64,000 nucleotides of DNA from an uncultured Geobacteraceae bacterium (GTDB lineage: Bacteria; Desulfobacterota; Desulfuromonadia; Geobacterales; Pseudopelobacteraceae), in contig CAIRBT010000057.1 of assembly GCA_903876875.1 (NCBI GenBank), positions 47,736 to 111,735 on the forward strand. Reading direction: 5' to 3'. Positions 1-7,953 of the stretch are shown in pieces (position 1 is the first letter of the stretch; each line of letters opens with the position of its first letter). Under the pieces are notes generated by a model. That model ran no database searches. It had not been told where the DNA came from and saw only the letters and a program-made list of their open reading frames with translations. The position numbers were made by a program, and so were the translations under genes.

Positions 1-516
1 TAGGGAACCAATCCGCTTCCCTTTGTACTCACTGCCGGCTGCATGGGCCGCATCCTCAATGACCGTAAGCCCGAATTCCGCAGCCAGGGCAAATAGCGGG
101 TCCATATCACAGGCTTGGCCGGCGAAATGCACCGGGATAATGGCCCGTGTCCGGGGGGTGATCTTTTCCCGTATTTTTGTCACATCAATATTCAGGGTAC
201 CCGGCTCAATATCAACCAGCACCGGCACACCACCGGCCAGCACAATCATGCTCACCGTGGAGACAAAAGTCATGGGAGTGGTGATAATTTCATCCCCGTC
301 CTCAATCTTCAGAGCCAGCAGCGTCAGATGGAGCCCGGCCGTCGCCGAACTGAGCGGCACGGCAAAGGGGGCTCCCACATAGGCACCAAATGCCTCTTCA
401 AACCTCTTGACCTTCGGCCCGGTGGTAATCCAGCCTGAGCGGAGTGAATCAACCACTTCATTAATCTCGGCATCTTCGATTGTCGGTGTTGAAAAGGGAA
501 GAAACTCGTTTCGCAC
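1..516 (-). CDS. ArnB-like DegT/DnrJ/EryC1 aminotransferase, partial (3' end off window)
   Basis: PLP-dependent sugar aminotransferase; 172 N-terminal codons are present and the rest lies left of base 1. The N-terminus has the family pattern of ArnB: EFLPFSTPTI, then SGWITTGPKV, the SSATAGLHLTLLALKI block, the PRTRAIIPVHFAGQACDMD block, and VIEDAAHAAGSEYKGKRIG. ArnB makes UDP-4-amino-4-deoxy-L-arabinose in the cytoplasm. The GTG at 516 is chosen because AGGAGG lies 5 bases upstream; an ATG two bases upstream is out of frame. The next gene upstream on the same strand is an ArnT-like transferase, which fits lipid A or polysaccharide modification. The catalytic lysine is outside the window, so another DegT sugar substrate is possible. 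Confidence 0.85.
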   Translation of the reverse strand, partial: MRNEFLPFSTPTIEDAEINEVVDSLRSGWITTGPKVKRFEEAFGAYVGAPFAVPLSSATAGLHLTLLALKIEDGDEIITTPMTFVSTVSMIVLAGGVPVLVDIEPGTLNIDVTKIREKITPRTRAIIPVHFAGQACDMDPLFALAAEFGLTVIEDAAHAAGSEYKGKRIGSL

Positions 517-594
517 ATCACCCTCCTGCACATACTGACCAGCATCGCTCTTTATCGCACAACATGGGAACGACTGCAAACTTTTTCAAACGAT

Positions 595-2271
595 TCAGCG
601 ATTTGAGATCAAGAGTTTGCGATGATCCTCTCCAATCACCCGTACCGGAGTAAGAGCAGCAGTTTTCAGTTTTACCAAGCTGTCCGGAGTAATCAGCGCA
701 ACCACCGGGCGCTCCGAATCCCACAGCGCGGGCAAACGCCCCTCTTCCATAAACCAGGAAGATTGATCTCCCCGCTGTGCTCCGAACTCCAACTCCCCCA
801 TGTTGCCGGCCAGAATGACGCGCCGCCCCGCGTAGAACGGCAGTCCCTGTTCGTACCCCACACTTACCACCGCCGTATCTGGACCGGCAGTGGCCTTCAC
901 CATACGGCACAGCTCCCGTGAACAGGCGTTTTTTTCAGACACCAGCGGCAACACGACATGGGGTGCGGTGACCGACAGCAAGACACCACCGGCAACAAAG
1001 GTGAGAAGCAGTGCCCCCCCCCTGTTGTCCCGTACGAAAACAAAGGCCATCACCCCTTCCAGCAGAAACAGGGAGCCAAGAAGCATCCCCCCGAGCGGGG
1101 TCGCAAACGGAACGGCACCAAAGAGAGGCAGAGAGACAGAGGGGTAGGCGACAAAACCACAGCCGATCATCACAAGGATTACTGCCGCCACCATGCCGCT
1201 CTTCCGGGGGATGGTTTCACCATCCAGGCAACGGCTGAACAGTCGTCCGACCAGCAGAGAAAGGGGTGCAAAGACCGGCAGAATATACGGTATCAGCTTG
1301 GAATGGGATTTTGAGAAAAACAGGAAGATAAAACCTGCCCAGATGAGCAGATAGAGCACCCGCTCTCCATACTCCCCCCTTCGTTCACGCCAGGCCCGAG
1401 CTACTGCCGTGGGGACAAAAAATGACCACGGCAACATGGTCAGCAGCAGTATGGGAATAAAGAACCATACCGGCTGATAACGACCATGCACATCGCTCAG
1501 AAAACGCTGAAAATGTTCATGAATGAAAAAGAAGTGGGCGAACTCAGGATTTCTCAGTGAAACCACCACAAACCAGGGGGCGGCTACGGCAAAAAACAGC
1601 AACAGACCGCTCGGCAATGCCATGGTTCGCAGCAGTGACCAGCGGCGACAGAAGAGCATATACAGAAAGAGGACTCCCCCCGGCAGCACAAAGCCGATGA
1701 GCCCCTTGGCGAGTACGGCCAGAGCGGAACAGAGATAAAACAGGTAGTAGTGTCGCAATTTGTGCGGTTCATCATGTCGTGATGCCAGCAAAAATGAGCC
1801 GATTGCCACCGTCATACAGCAGGTCAGGGTCATATCGGTCAAATTGATGCGGCTTTGAATCAGAAAGCCGGTGGTCGAACCAAGTATCAGGGCGGCCAAA
1901 AACCCCTCCCGACGCCCAAAGAGTTTTCTTCCCAGATAATAGATGAAGAGCACCGTCAACAACCCGCAGAGTGTTCCGGGAAAACGACCGGCAAACTCGG
2001 TTTCGCCAAAGAGCTTCATCGAAATGATGTTAAGCCAGTAATGAAGCGGCGGCTTTTCAAAATACTTTACATAATTAAGCATCGGCGTCACAAAATCGCC
2101 CCGTTCTATCATCTCCCGGGGGATCTCGCTGTACCTCCCTTCGTCCGGCTCCATAAGTGGCAGCCGACCAAGAAACTGAAAAAAGGCGATACTAAACAAA
2201 AGAGTGAGCAGGGATAAATCCCTGCGTGCCGAAACCGTTCTGGAGGTAATAATTTCAAACAGATACTTCAT
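595..2271 (-). CDS. ArnT-like polyprenyl-phosphate sugar glycosyltransferase (GT39/GT83 type)
   Basis: A 558-residue inner-membrane protein with about a dozen hydrophobic segments. The first periplasmic loop carries the acidic motif EPDEGRYSEIPREM (residues 41-54) and then YVKYFEKPPLHYW, both typical of ArnT and related protein O-mannosyltransferases that take sugar from a polyprenyl-phosphate donor. ArnT adds L-Ara4N to lipid A phosphates at the periplasmic face. The ATG at 2271 follows GGGAG with a 4-base gap. The ArnB-like gene lies about 80 bases downstream, so the two are probably co-transcribed. The acceptor cannot be read from sequence: lipid A, another glycan or a protein all remain possible. 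Confidence 0.85.
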   Translation of the reverse strand: MKYLFEIITSRTVSARRDLSLLTLLFSIAFFQFLGRLPLMEPDEGRYSEIPREMIERGDFVTPMLNYVKYFEKPPLHYWLNIISMKLFGETEFAGRFPGTLCGLLTVLFIYYLGRKLFGRREGFLAALILGSTTGFLIQSRINLTDMTLTCCMTVAIGSFLLASRHDEPHKLRHYYLFYLCSALAVLAKGLIGFVLPGGVLFLYMLFCRRWSLLRTMALPSGLLLFFAVAAPWFVVVSLRNPEFAHFFFIHEHFQRFLSDVHGRYQPVWFFIPILLLTMLPWSFFVPTAVARAWRERRGEYGERVLYLLIWAGFIFLFFSKSHSKLIPYILPVFAPLSLLVGRLFSRCLDGETIPRKSGMVAAVILVMIGCGFVAYPSVSLPLFGAVPFATPLGGMLLGSLFLLEGVMAFVFVRDNRGGALLLTFVAGGVLLSVTAPHVVLPLVSEKNACSRELCRMVKATAGPDTAVVSVGYEQGLPFYAGRRVILAGNMGELEFGAQRGDQSSWFMEEGRLPALWDSERPVVALITPDSLVKLKTAALTPVRVIGEDHRKLLISNR

Positions 2272-2290
2272 ACTGCTCCCTTCATGAGCT

Positions 2291-2327
2291 AAAAAACAAA
2301 AAAGGTATGGAGGTTATCCCCCATACC
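2291..2327 (-). terminator. Rho-independent terminator of the small motility-type unit
   Basis: Read on the minus strand, the stem GGTATGG / CCATACC encloses a 10-base loop and is followed by TTTTTTGTTTTTT. It sits about 70 bases past the stop of the gene at 2396-2776 and closes the sigma-28 transcription unit. Confidence 0.85.
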
Positions 2328-2395
2328 CTGTACCGTGATGGCACACATAAATCAAGAATTTAATTATCATCCCACTACAAAAGGGGGGCTTCGTA

Positions 2396-2776
2396 CTACG
2401 CCGTGACGTTGGCTGTCAATTCGGTCTTGGACATCAGGTCTTCGGTTTTTGCCACCATCTCTGTAGGGATTTGGTAAATTGTATTGTTATTGCTATCGAG
2501 AAATTTTATCCGCACCTTACCCTGCGGATTATACGACTCAACGATATGCCTCATGGAGCGACCCGATGTGGCAGCGTTTTTTGTCGTCGCCACGACAGGC
2601 ACCTTCGCCGGTGCAACCGGCTTGCTGTCAACAGTTGCATCCTTCGAATGCGCCTGCTGCACCTGGGCTGCAATGGCAGCGTTCTTCAAAGCCCCATCCC
2701 GTGTTGCCATCGCTGGCACCGGGGAAGTAGGTAACTTGTAAGAAGCAGCATCACCTGAAATTGGACTTAATCCCAT
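2396..2776 (-). CDS. Small FlaG-like hypothetical protein
   Basis: A 126-residue soluble protein. The first ~75 residues are low in complexity (Ala, Pro, Thr, Lys). The C-terminal part, with GKVRIKFLDSNNNTIYQIP followed by a short amphipathic stretch, resembles the folded end of FlaG-type flagellar accessory proteins, where a V/I-K-F/V-x-D core is followed by a QIP motif. The ATG at 2776 is preferred because GGAGG lies 7 bases upstream; an upstream in-frame start lacks this. It is the second gene behind the sigma-28 promoter at 3117-3143 and is followed by a terminator, so flagellar regulation is likely. The FlaG assignment is an inference from a short motif. Confidence 0.65.
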   Translation of the reverse strand: MGLSPISGDAASYKLPTSPVPAMATRDGALKNAAIAAQVQQAHSKDATVDSKPVAPAKVPVVATTKNAATSGRSMRHIVESYNPQGKVRIKFLDSNNNTIYQIPTEMVAKTEDLMSKTELTANVTA

Positions 2777-2824
2777 CACACACCTCCACACGTCACTGTT
2801 TTAAACCATGCTCACGGCAGGTTT

Positions 2825-3082
2825 CTACGCGGTAACGTGTAACCCCCCGCCCGTTTTTCCCCCGGCATTTCCCGCCAGTTGCCGGGAAGGAGAACCCCCT
2901 TCACCTGCCAGCTTCTGTAATGCCTGTTTAGAGATTGTTACCGTATCGGTCTTGGATGCCTGAACAGATTTCTGCGCATCCTGCTTTACCTGGGGTGCTG
3001 CCGCCGTCAGGTCAACTTTAGCCTGCGGATTCACGTACCCCTGATTCCCACTCACACTGTACGGAGAAATAGTATGTAACAT
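2825..3082 (-). CDS. Small hypothetical protein, first gene of a sigma-28 unit
   Basis: An ~85-residue protein with no signal peptide or membrane segment. It is rich in Ala, Gln and Gly, with a central DTVTISKQALQKLAG segment of the kind common in small flagellar or secreted-appendage proteins. I do not recognise a family. The start is ambiguous: ATG 3082 has GGGAGG four bases upstream, while ATG 3094 has a weaker GGAG. The sigma-28-like promoter at 3117-3143 leaves a leader of roughly 25-30 bases to ATG 3082, which fits better. It is probably co-transcribed with the FlaG-like gene downstream. Confidence 0.6.
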   Translation of the reverse strand: MLHTISPYSVSGNQGYVNPQAKVDLTAAAPQVKQDAQKSVQASKTDTVTISKQALQKLAGEGGSPSRQLAGNAGGKTGGGLHVTA

Positions 3083-3116
3083 AACACCTCCCATCAAACT
3101 CCACCTCTTATGGATT

Positions 3117-3143
3117 CTATCGGCATTGCTTCAAAAAACTTTA
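3117..3143 (-). promoter_or_regulatory. Sigma-28 (FliA)-type promoter
   Basis: On the minus strand the sequence reads TAAAGTTT (3143-3136), an 11-base spacer, then GCCGATAG (3124-3117). This matches the FliA consensus TAAAGTTT-N11-GCCGATAA at 15 of 16 fixed positions. It drives the small gene at 2825-3082 and its downstream neighbour. Confidence 0.85.
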
Positions 3144-3174
3144 CAAAAAAAATGCTCCACGCAAAAAAAATACG

Positions 3175-3360
3175 CTACTTCTCGTTTTCATGCTTTCTCA
3201 CACAGGTAACATCGTAGGGCTTACCCCTGAAATCCTTCATATAGGTATAGGCCATGCCCGCTTCGGTACATTTGTTGATTTTAGCGTCAAGTTCTTCCTG
3301 ACTAACATTGGAGCAAGCCCCCAGCAACAGTGCCACAACCAGAACGACCAGAGCTTTCAT
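3175..3360 (-). CDS. Small lipoprotein
   Basis: A 61-residue predicted lipoprotein. A short charged start and a hydrophobic stretch lead to the lipobox LLLGAC, with Cys16 as the lipidated residue. The mature part is only about 46 residues, with two further cysteines that could form a disulfide and a lysine-rich end. The ATG at 3360 has a near-perfect AAAGGAGG seven bases upstream. No family is recognised. The sigma-28 promoter of the next unit starts just past its stop, so it appears to be transcribed separately. Confidence 0.7.
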   Translation of the reverse strand: MKALVVLVVALLLGACSNVSQEELDAKINKCTEAGMAYTYMKDFRGKPYDVTCVRKHENEK

Positions 3361-3555
3361 ACGACTACCTCCTTTAGAAATTATTAATTTGGATCTTCAT
3401 ATTGGAATATCAATTAATAGTATCACAAATTCGTCTCTCGTGTAACTGCTATTTACAATTGATGACAGCACACCATACAATATGGTAGTTTGGTTGAAAT
3501 TTGCATTGACGACCTATTCAATTAAGTACCCGATACCACAGCAAGGGGGCGGCTG
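3361..3555. other. Divergent intergenic region
   Basis: 195 AT-rich bases between the minus-strand lipoprotein and the plus-strand kinase. A TTGACG at 3506-3511 could be a -35 element for the kinase, but no convincing -10 follows. A sigma-54-like GG...GC pair near 3491-3504 has the wrong spacing. I see no gene here. Confidence 0.5.
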
Positions 3556-5496
3556 GTGAGAGAGCAGTTCATCCGATTTTATTTTGCGTTGTCTTTGCGA
3601 ACCCACCTGATTCTGTTGGTACTCCTGCTGACCATCCCCACGCTTGTACTTATCTTCCACTCCGGGGCATCCCAACGACAGGAGGGTATTCGCAAAGGGC
3701 TCGGAGAGGCTCGCAGACTGGTCAACACCATCTCAATGGAGCAGTACAACCTGACAGGGGACGTGGAACAGCTGTTGGTGACACTGGCACAGATTCCAGA
3801 CATCCGGAACCAGCGCACGAAATCGGTCAATACCATGCTGGGGAAAATTCTCACGGGAAGCCCCCATTTCACTAATATTGTCATTGCCAGACCGGACGGC
3901 ACCGTATGGGCCAGCGGACTACCGACGACTCTGGCTCTATCCCTGAAAGGAAAGCGGTCGTTCCAAAATGCTGTAATAACAAAAAAGTTCTCCTCCGGTG
4001 AGTATGTGGTAGGTACCATTTCCGGCAAGCCAACCCTTGGCTTTGCCTATCCCCTGTTAAACGAAAGCGGTGAGGTAGAACAGATCCTGGCTGCAATTGT
4101 CAATTTTAATTTTTATAACTCTCTGCTCAGTCAGAGCGATGTCACAAAAAATATTTCCTTCTCCGTTATTGATACGAATGGAACCATTGTCCATAGAAAC
4201 AGTTCACCGGAACAGTATGTTGGTAAAAAAGTCGAAGAGAAGGCTTTTCAGCGCATGAAAAGTGGCCCGGCCAGGGATACCCATATTGAAACGGATAATG
4301 GAGACATTGACCAGATAGTTTCCTATCGGGCCATGCAACTTCCGGGAGAGCAGTCCCCCTACCTCTACATACGAGCCACCATGCCGACCACCGGTGCTTT
4401 GGAAAACGCACTCCGTGCGGAACTGATCAATATCGCCATCCTGTCACCCTTGTTACTGATAGCCATTGTAACGGCAATTCCCATCGCCGATCGCTGTTTC
4501 ATCAGACGTATCAACAAACTGTGGGATGCAGCTCTGCGACTTGCATCGGGTGATCTTCAGGTGAGAGCGTCGGACTCCGTAAGCGGCGGCGAGTTGGGAG
4601 AACTGGCTCGGGCCTTCGACACCATGGCCAGCCAACTGGCCGAAAGGGAGCAGATACTGTCACAGAGCAAGCAGGAACTGCATAACCTGAATGAAGGCCT
4701 GGCAAAGCGGGTCGAGGAGGAGACGGAAAAGCGGTTGACCCATGAACGCCTGCTGGCACGTCACGCCCGACTGGCGGCCATTGGCGAAATGATTGGAGCC
4801 ATCGCCCATCAGTGGCGACAACCACTTGCCACACTCGGAGCTACCATTCAAGGCATACGAATGGCATGGGACACTCACTGCCTTGACGACACCTTTATGG
4901 AAACGGCCGAACTCGATGCCCAGGCACAAATTTACCATATGTCGGATACCATCGAAGGCTTCAGGAATTTTTTCAGCCCTGAAAAAACAGTGGAGCAGAT
5001 AGATATCAGAAAAGTTGTTACCGACGTGGTTCCCCTAGTTATTTCACAGTTTACCGACTCCGGAGTCGCACTTGAGATAGCAGACACTACCGATGAGGCA
5101 ATTTTCACAATCAGCGGCTACCAGAATGAGCTGAAGCAGTCGATTCTTAATCTGGTCAGCAACTCCCTCGACTCTATTCTGGAAAAAAGGCTCCTTTCCG
5201 GCGCAGTCGATGGAACCGGGCTGGTCACCATAGCACTCCGCAACACGGGAAATACAGCAATCATTCAGGTACGGGATAATGGCTGTGGTATTCCGGAAGA
5301 ATTTGCCGATAAGGTATTTGAACCATACTTCACCAGCAAGTCGCTTCATAAGGGAACCGGCATCGGGCTCTATATGTCAAGACTGATTGTTGAAGAGAGC
5401 ATGGGGGGTCGCCTTGGTTACATTAGTGGACCAGAGGGAACCGTTTTCACCATTGAACTGGTAAAAAACGGCATAGAGGAGCTGAACAATGGGTAA
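3556..5496 (+). CDS. Membrane sensor histidine kinase, partner of the NtrC-type regulator
   Basis: A 646-residue kinase. TM1 lies near residues 17-35. A ~250-residue periplasmic sensor region, probably double Cache, is followed by TM2 near 295-315, a HAMP domain, and a coiled coil. The dimerisation helix GEMIGAIAHQWRQPL contains the phospho-acceptor His418. The ATPase domain shows the N box (LNLVSNSLDS), G1 (DNGCGIP) and G2 (KGTGIGLYMS). It starts at GTG 3556 behind a GGGGG purine run. The gene overlaps the regulator by 8 bases, which points to translational coupling and a cognate pair. The ligand is unknown. Confidence 0.9.
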   Translation: MREQFIRFYFALSLRTHLILLVLLLTIPTLVLIFHSGASQRQEGIRKGLGEARRLVNTISMEQYNLTGDVEQLLVTLAQIPDIRNQRTKSVNTMLGKILTGSPHFTNIVIARPDGTVWASGLPTTLALSLKGKRSFQNAVITKKFSSGEYVVGTISGKPTLGFAYPLLNESGEVEQILAAIVNFNFYNSLLSQSDVTKNISFSVIDTNGTIVHRNSSPEQYVGKKVEEKAFQRMKSGPARDTHIETDNGDIDQIVSYRAMQLPGEQSPYLYIRATMPTTGALENALRAELINIAILSPLLLIAIVTAIPIADRCFIRRINKLWDAALRLASGDLQVRASDSVSGGELGELARAFDTMASQLAEREQILSQSKQELHNLNEGLAKRVEEETEKRLTHERLLARHARLAAIGEMIGAIAHQWRQPLATLGATIQGIRMAWDTHCLDDTFMETAELDAQAQIYHMSDTIEGFRNFFSPEKTVEQIDIRKVVTDVVPLVISQFTDSGVALEIADTTDEAIFTISGYQNELKQSILNLVSNSLDSILEKRLLSGAVDGTGLVTIALRNTGNTAIIQVRDNGCGIPEEFADKVFEPYFTSKSLHKGTGIGLYMSRLIVEESMGGRLGYISGPEGTVFTIELVKNGIEELNNG

Positions 5497-6838
5497 CAAA
5501 CTGCCGCTCAAAGTCCTCTACATTGAAGACGAACCAAAACTGAATGAACGTATCTGCATCGTCTTGAGAATGCACTTCGCATCGGTCATCAGTGCCGCAA
5601 ATGGCCGTGAGGGCTTGGAACTCTACAGCTGTGAGCGACCGGATATTGTGGTCAGTGACATTAAAATGCCGATCATGGATGGGCTGGAAATGACGGTTCG
5701 CCTCCGGGAGCAGGCACCGGACGCGCCGATTATTTTAACAACGGCCTTCACAGAGACGGAATATCTGCTCAAGGCCATTGAACTGGGCGTCTGCGCCTAT
5801 GTGAGAAAACCTCTGGACTGCCGTCAACTGGTGGAAACCATCACCCGCATCGCCACCCCCCTTCTGCAGAAAATTGAGCTTACGGAGGCCCGGCAACGGG
5901 AACAATCCTCACTGGAACTGCTCATTGGCACAAGTCCGGCCATGCAAAAGGTGATACAACAGGCGCGTCGCATTGCTGACACCGATTATTCGATTCTCAT
6001 ACAGGGGGAAACCGGGGTCGGCAAATCGCGGCTTGCTTCAATCATTCACGGCTTAAGCAATCGTAAGAGCCACACCTTAATTCCGGTTACCCTGGGCACC
6101 CTTTCGGAAACACTGGTGGAAAGCCAGCTGTTCGGCCATGTCAGGGGAGCTTTTACCGGAGCGGTCTCCACCAGAAAAGGGCTGTTTGAAGAGGCCAATG
6201 GCGGCACAGTTTTTCTCGACGATGTTGATTGTGCTTCCCCAACCATCCAGGCCAAGATTCTCCAGGTCGTCGAACAGAAAAAGTTCTTTCCCGTTGGGGC
6301 AACGAAACCGGTCGATGTTGATATCCGGGTTATTACCGCCAGCAATCGGGACCTCTTTGATGAAGTTCATGGCGGCAATTTCAGGGAAGATCTCTATTAT
6401 CGGCTCAATGATCTCATCATAACCATCCCCCCACTTCGCGAACGGAGGGAAGACATTTCCGAAATTGCCCGATTGTTTCTTAATGAAATTTCCCAGGAAC
6501 ACAAAAAATCGCCCCCCCACTTAACGGCGGAGGCACTATCCCTACTCCAAAACTATCACTGGCCCGGGAACGTCAGAGAGTTAAAAAGCGTCATAAAGAG
6601 AGCTGCACTCTTTGCCGATGAAGTTATTTCCGGGCATGACCTGAGTTCTGTCATGGGCACCCCCAAATATCAGGTTCAAAATCCGTACATTGCCATCCAG
6701 TTGACCCTCGACGAACTAACGCGCCAGGCGGTACGTCAAGCCCTTGAAGCCTCCGGCGGCAAAAAAATGGAGGCGGCCAGAGTGCTTGATGTGGATTACG
6801 GGAAATTCAAACGAATGCTTGAAAGATATCAGATCTGA
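5489..6838 (+). CDS. NtrC-family sigma-54-dependent response regulator
   Basis: A 449-residue protein. The receiver domain has the acidic pair in YIEDEP, phospho-acceptor Asp57 in VSDIKMP, and RKP. A central AAA+ domain carries Walker A GETGVGKS, the sigma-54 contact loop GAFTGA, Walker B TVFLDDVD, and the RLNDL/PPLRERREDI region. A Fis-type helix-turn-helix lies at the C-terminus (GGKKMEAARVLDVDYGKFK). Walker B is FLDD rather than the usual LLDE, a conservative change. An ideal sigma-54 promoter begins about 105 bases after its stop and is the most obvious target. Its start overlaps the kinase end. Confidence 0.93.
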   Translation: MGNKLPLKVLYIEDEPKLNERICIVLRMHFASVISAANGREGLELYSCERPDIVVSDIKMPIMDGLEMTVRLREQAPDAPIILTTAFTETEYLLKAIELGVCAYVRKPLDCRQLVETITRIATPLLQKIELTEARQREQSSLELLIGTSPAMQKVIQQARRIADTDYSILIQGETGVGKSRLASIIHGLSNRKSHTLIPVTLGTLSETLVESQLFGHVRGAFTGAVSTRKGLFEEANGGTVFLDDVDCASPTIQAKILQVVEQKKFFPVGATKPVDVDIRVITASNRDLFDEVHGGNFREDLYYRLNDLIITIPPLRERREDISEIARLFLNEISQEHKKSPPHLTAEALSLLQNYHWPGNVRELKSVIKRAALFADEVISGHDLSSVMGTPKYQVQNPYIAIQLTLDELTRQAVRQALEASGGKKMEAARVLDVDYGKFKRMLERYQI

Positions 6839-7325
6839 CACTCGTCATTTTACCCACCCCTCGCACTGCATCACTCTTCATTTTGCATACCTGAAATAGA
6901 ATATAACTCATTCTGATACCAGTAAATTAACCACCTCAAAACATGGCATACCTCTTGCTAAACTGTAGAGCGGCGGCTCCACTGACAGCACTAACAAGCA
7001 ACTGCACACGCACCGTGGAGAACATCTTTCCGCCTGTCGGGCTATCTATGAAACATGACATTGTAACCGGTATAATCAATAACAGCAGTATCCTGGGCAA
7101 AGGTTCGATGTGTAGCCATCTCTCGGAGCCGTTTCCAGAATGCTACTGCAAACAGCTCACAGGTACGAACATCCCCAAGATTATAAAATTCTGCTCCGGT
7201 GAGTTCAAGTTCTGTAGCGTCTACCTGAGCCACGCTGAGGGGAACAGCCTCTCATCAAACTAACAATATTCCAATTAATTTATTTGGAGGCAACCCGTTG
7301 CCCCGCTACTAAAAGGAGATTTCTC
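6839..7325 (+). other. Long sigma-54 leader region without a convincing gene
   Basis: About 490 bases between the regulator and a tiny membrane-peptide gene. It holds a sigma-54 promoter at 6944-6958 and then some 355 bases of leader. A 10-bp palindrome TCAGATCTGA at 6829-6838, about 115 bases upstream of the promoter, is at a plausible enhancer distance. An inverted repeat GGCAAC-CC-GTTGCC ends near 7303. The open frames here either start inside the promoter or lack a ribosome site; the minus-strand frame at 7042-7233 looks protein-like but has no start signal. Confidence 0.5.
6944..6958 (+). promoter_or_regulatory. Sigma-54 promoter (-24/-12)
   Basis: TGGCATACCTCTTGC matches TGGCAC-N5-TTGC at all but one position, with the essential GG (6945-6946) and GC (6957-6958) separated by the required 10 bases. 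Transcription should start near 6970. The adjacent upstream gene encodes a sigma-54 activator, and the last gene of the downstream run is IHF-like, a protein class known to bend DNA at such promoters. Confidence 0.85.
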
Positions 7326-7415
7326 ATGTTCATTTTTCTCGCCATTCTGGCACTCGCCTTTTCCGCTGTTTCTCTTCAGTTCTATTGCTATACCCTCTAT
7401 AGGAAATCACACTAG
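7326..7415 (+). CDS. 29-residue single-pass membrane peptide
   Basis: A complete short frame starts MFIFLAILALAF, continues hydrophobic to about residue 20, and ends YRKSH. It is thus one transmembrane helix with a positively charged tail, predicted N-out/C-in. AAGGAG lies 7 bases before the ATG, which is strong support for translation. It lies downstream of the sigma-54 promoter and 22 bases upstream of the ribbon-helix-helix gene. It does not match small subunits I know, such as CydX or KdpF. Function unknown; it could be a membrane-complex regulator, a toxin-like peptide or a leader. Confidence 0.55.
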   Translation: MFIFLAILALAFSAVSLQFYCYTLYRKSH

Positions 7416-7437
7416 AAATTACACTTGGAGCAGCCAC

Positions 7438-7638
7438 ATGCCACACAAGAAAGTGAATCCACGCTACCGAGTCGTCTCCGTGCGCCTGAGTGAGGTGGAA
7501 CATGCCTTTTTGAAGGATGCCACCGTTGAATCCAACAGCAGTTTATCCGAACTGATGCGGGAAGCGGTGCTGTCTCTCATGGCGAACGCTCCGGACGGGC
7601 ATCGGATGGCACCGGTTGACAAATCAAGTATCCCATAG
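7438..7638 (+). CDS. Ribbon-helix-helix (Arc/CopG-like) DNA-binding protein
   Basis: A 66-residue protein. The beta-strand YRVVSVRLSEVEHAFL is followed by two short helices (SNSSLSELMREAVLSLM), the standard layout of dimeric ribbon-helix-helix repressors and antitoxins. GGAG lies 8 bases before ATG 7438. No toxin gene is adjacent: the neighbours are a 29-residue membrane peptide upstream and an IHF-like gene 30 bases downstream. It may autoregulate this unit or act on the sigma-54 promoter, but that is inference. Confidence 0.75.
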   Translation: MPHKKVNPRYRVVSVRLSEVEHAFLKDATVESNSSLSELMREAVLSLMANAPDGHRMAPVDKSSIP

Positions 7639-7668
7639 CAGAGAACCATACATTGAGGGAGTACAGGA

Positions 7669-7953
7669 ATGATCAAGTCTGAACTTACACAGGCGGTTGC
7701 GGATTATCGGGGCATCAGCTACCGAATGGCCGAAAAAATCGTCAATGAAATTTTCGATGGCATGTTTGAAGAACTTGCGGGGGGTGGACGCATCGAAATA
7801 CGGGGATTTGGCAGCTTTGCCAACCGGCATTACAACACCTACCAGGGACGCAACCCAAGAACCGGAGAAGTAATCACCGTTAAACCCAAAAAAATAGCTT
7901 TTTTTAAAGCCGGTAAAGAGTTACGGGAACACCTGGCCACACCCAACAGTTAA
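7669..7953 (+). CDS. ihfB: Integration host factor beta-like / HU-family DNA-bending protein
   Basis: A 94-residue HU/IHF-family protein. The N-terminal helices MIKSELTQAVADYRGISYRMAEKIVNEIF are followed by the signature GRIEIRGFGSFANRHYNTYQGRNPRTGE, with the intercalating proline in GRNPRTG, and the C-terminal strand KKIAFFKAGKELRE. The sequence favours the IHF beta subgroup over HU. IHF bends DNA between enhancer and promoter at sigma-54 promoters, so its place at the end of a sigma-54 unit is suggestive. Its stop overlaps the convergent HlyD gene by 4 bases. It may be one of several paralogs in the genome. Confidence 0.85.
   Translation: MIKSELTQAVADYRGISYRMAEKIVNEIFDGMFEELAGGGRIEIRGFGSFANRHYNTYQGRNPRTGEVITVKPKKIAFFKAGKELREHLATPNS

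Noticed and set aside
7042..7233. 63-codon minus-strand frame
   Set aside because: Composition is plausible, but there is no ribosome site and it lies antisense to the sigma-54 leader. Kept only as an observation.
6943..7263. 106-codon plus-strand frame in the sigma-54 leader
   Set aside because: Its start codon lies inside the -24 element, it has no ribosome site, and the product is Cys/Ser-rich and unnatural.
7290..7315. TTG-started four-codon frame behind GGAGG, before the 29-residue peptide
   Set aside because: Only MPRY; more likely chance near an inverted repeat than a real leader peptide.
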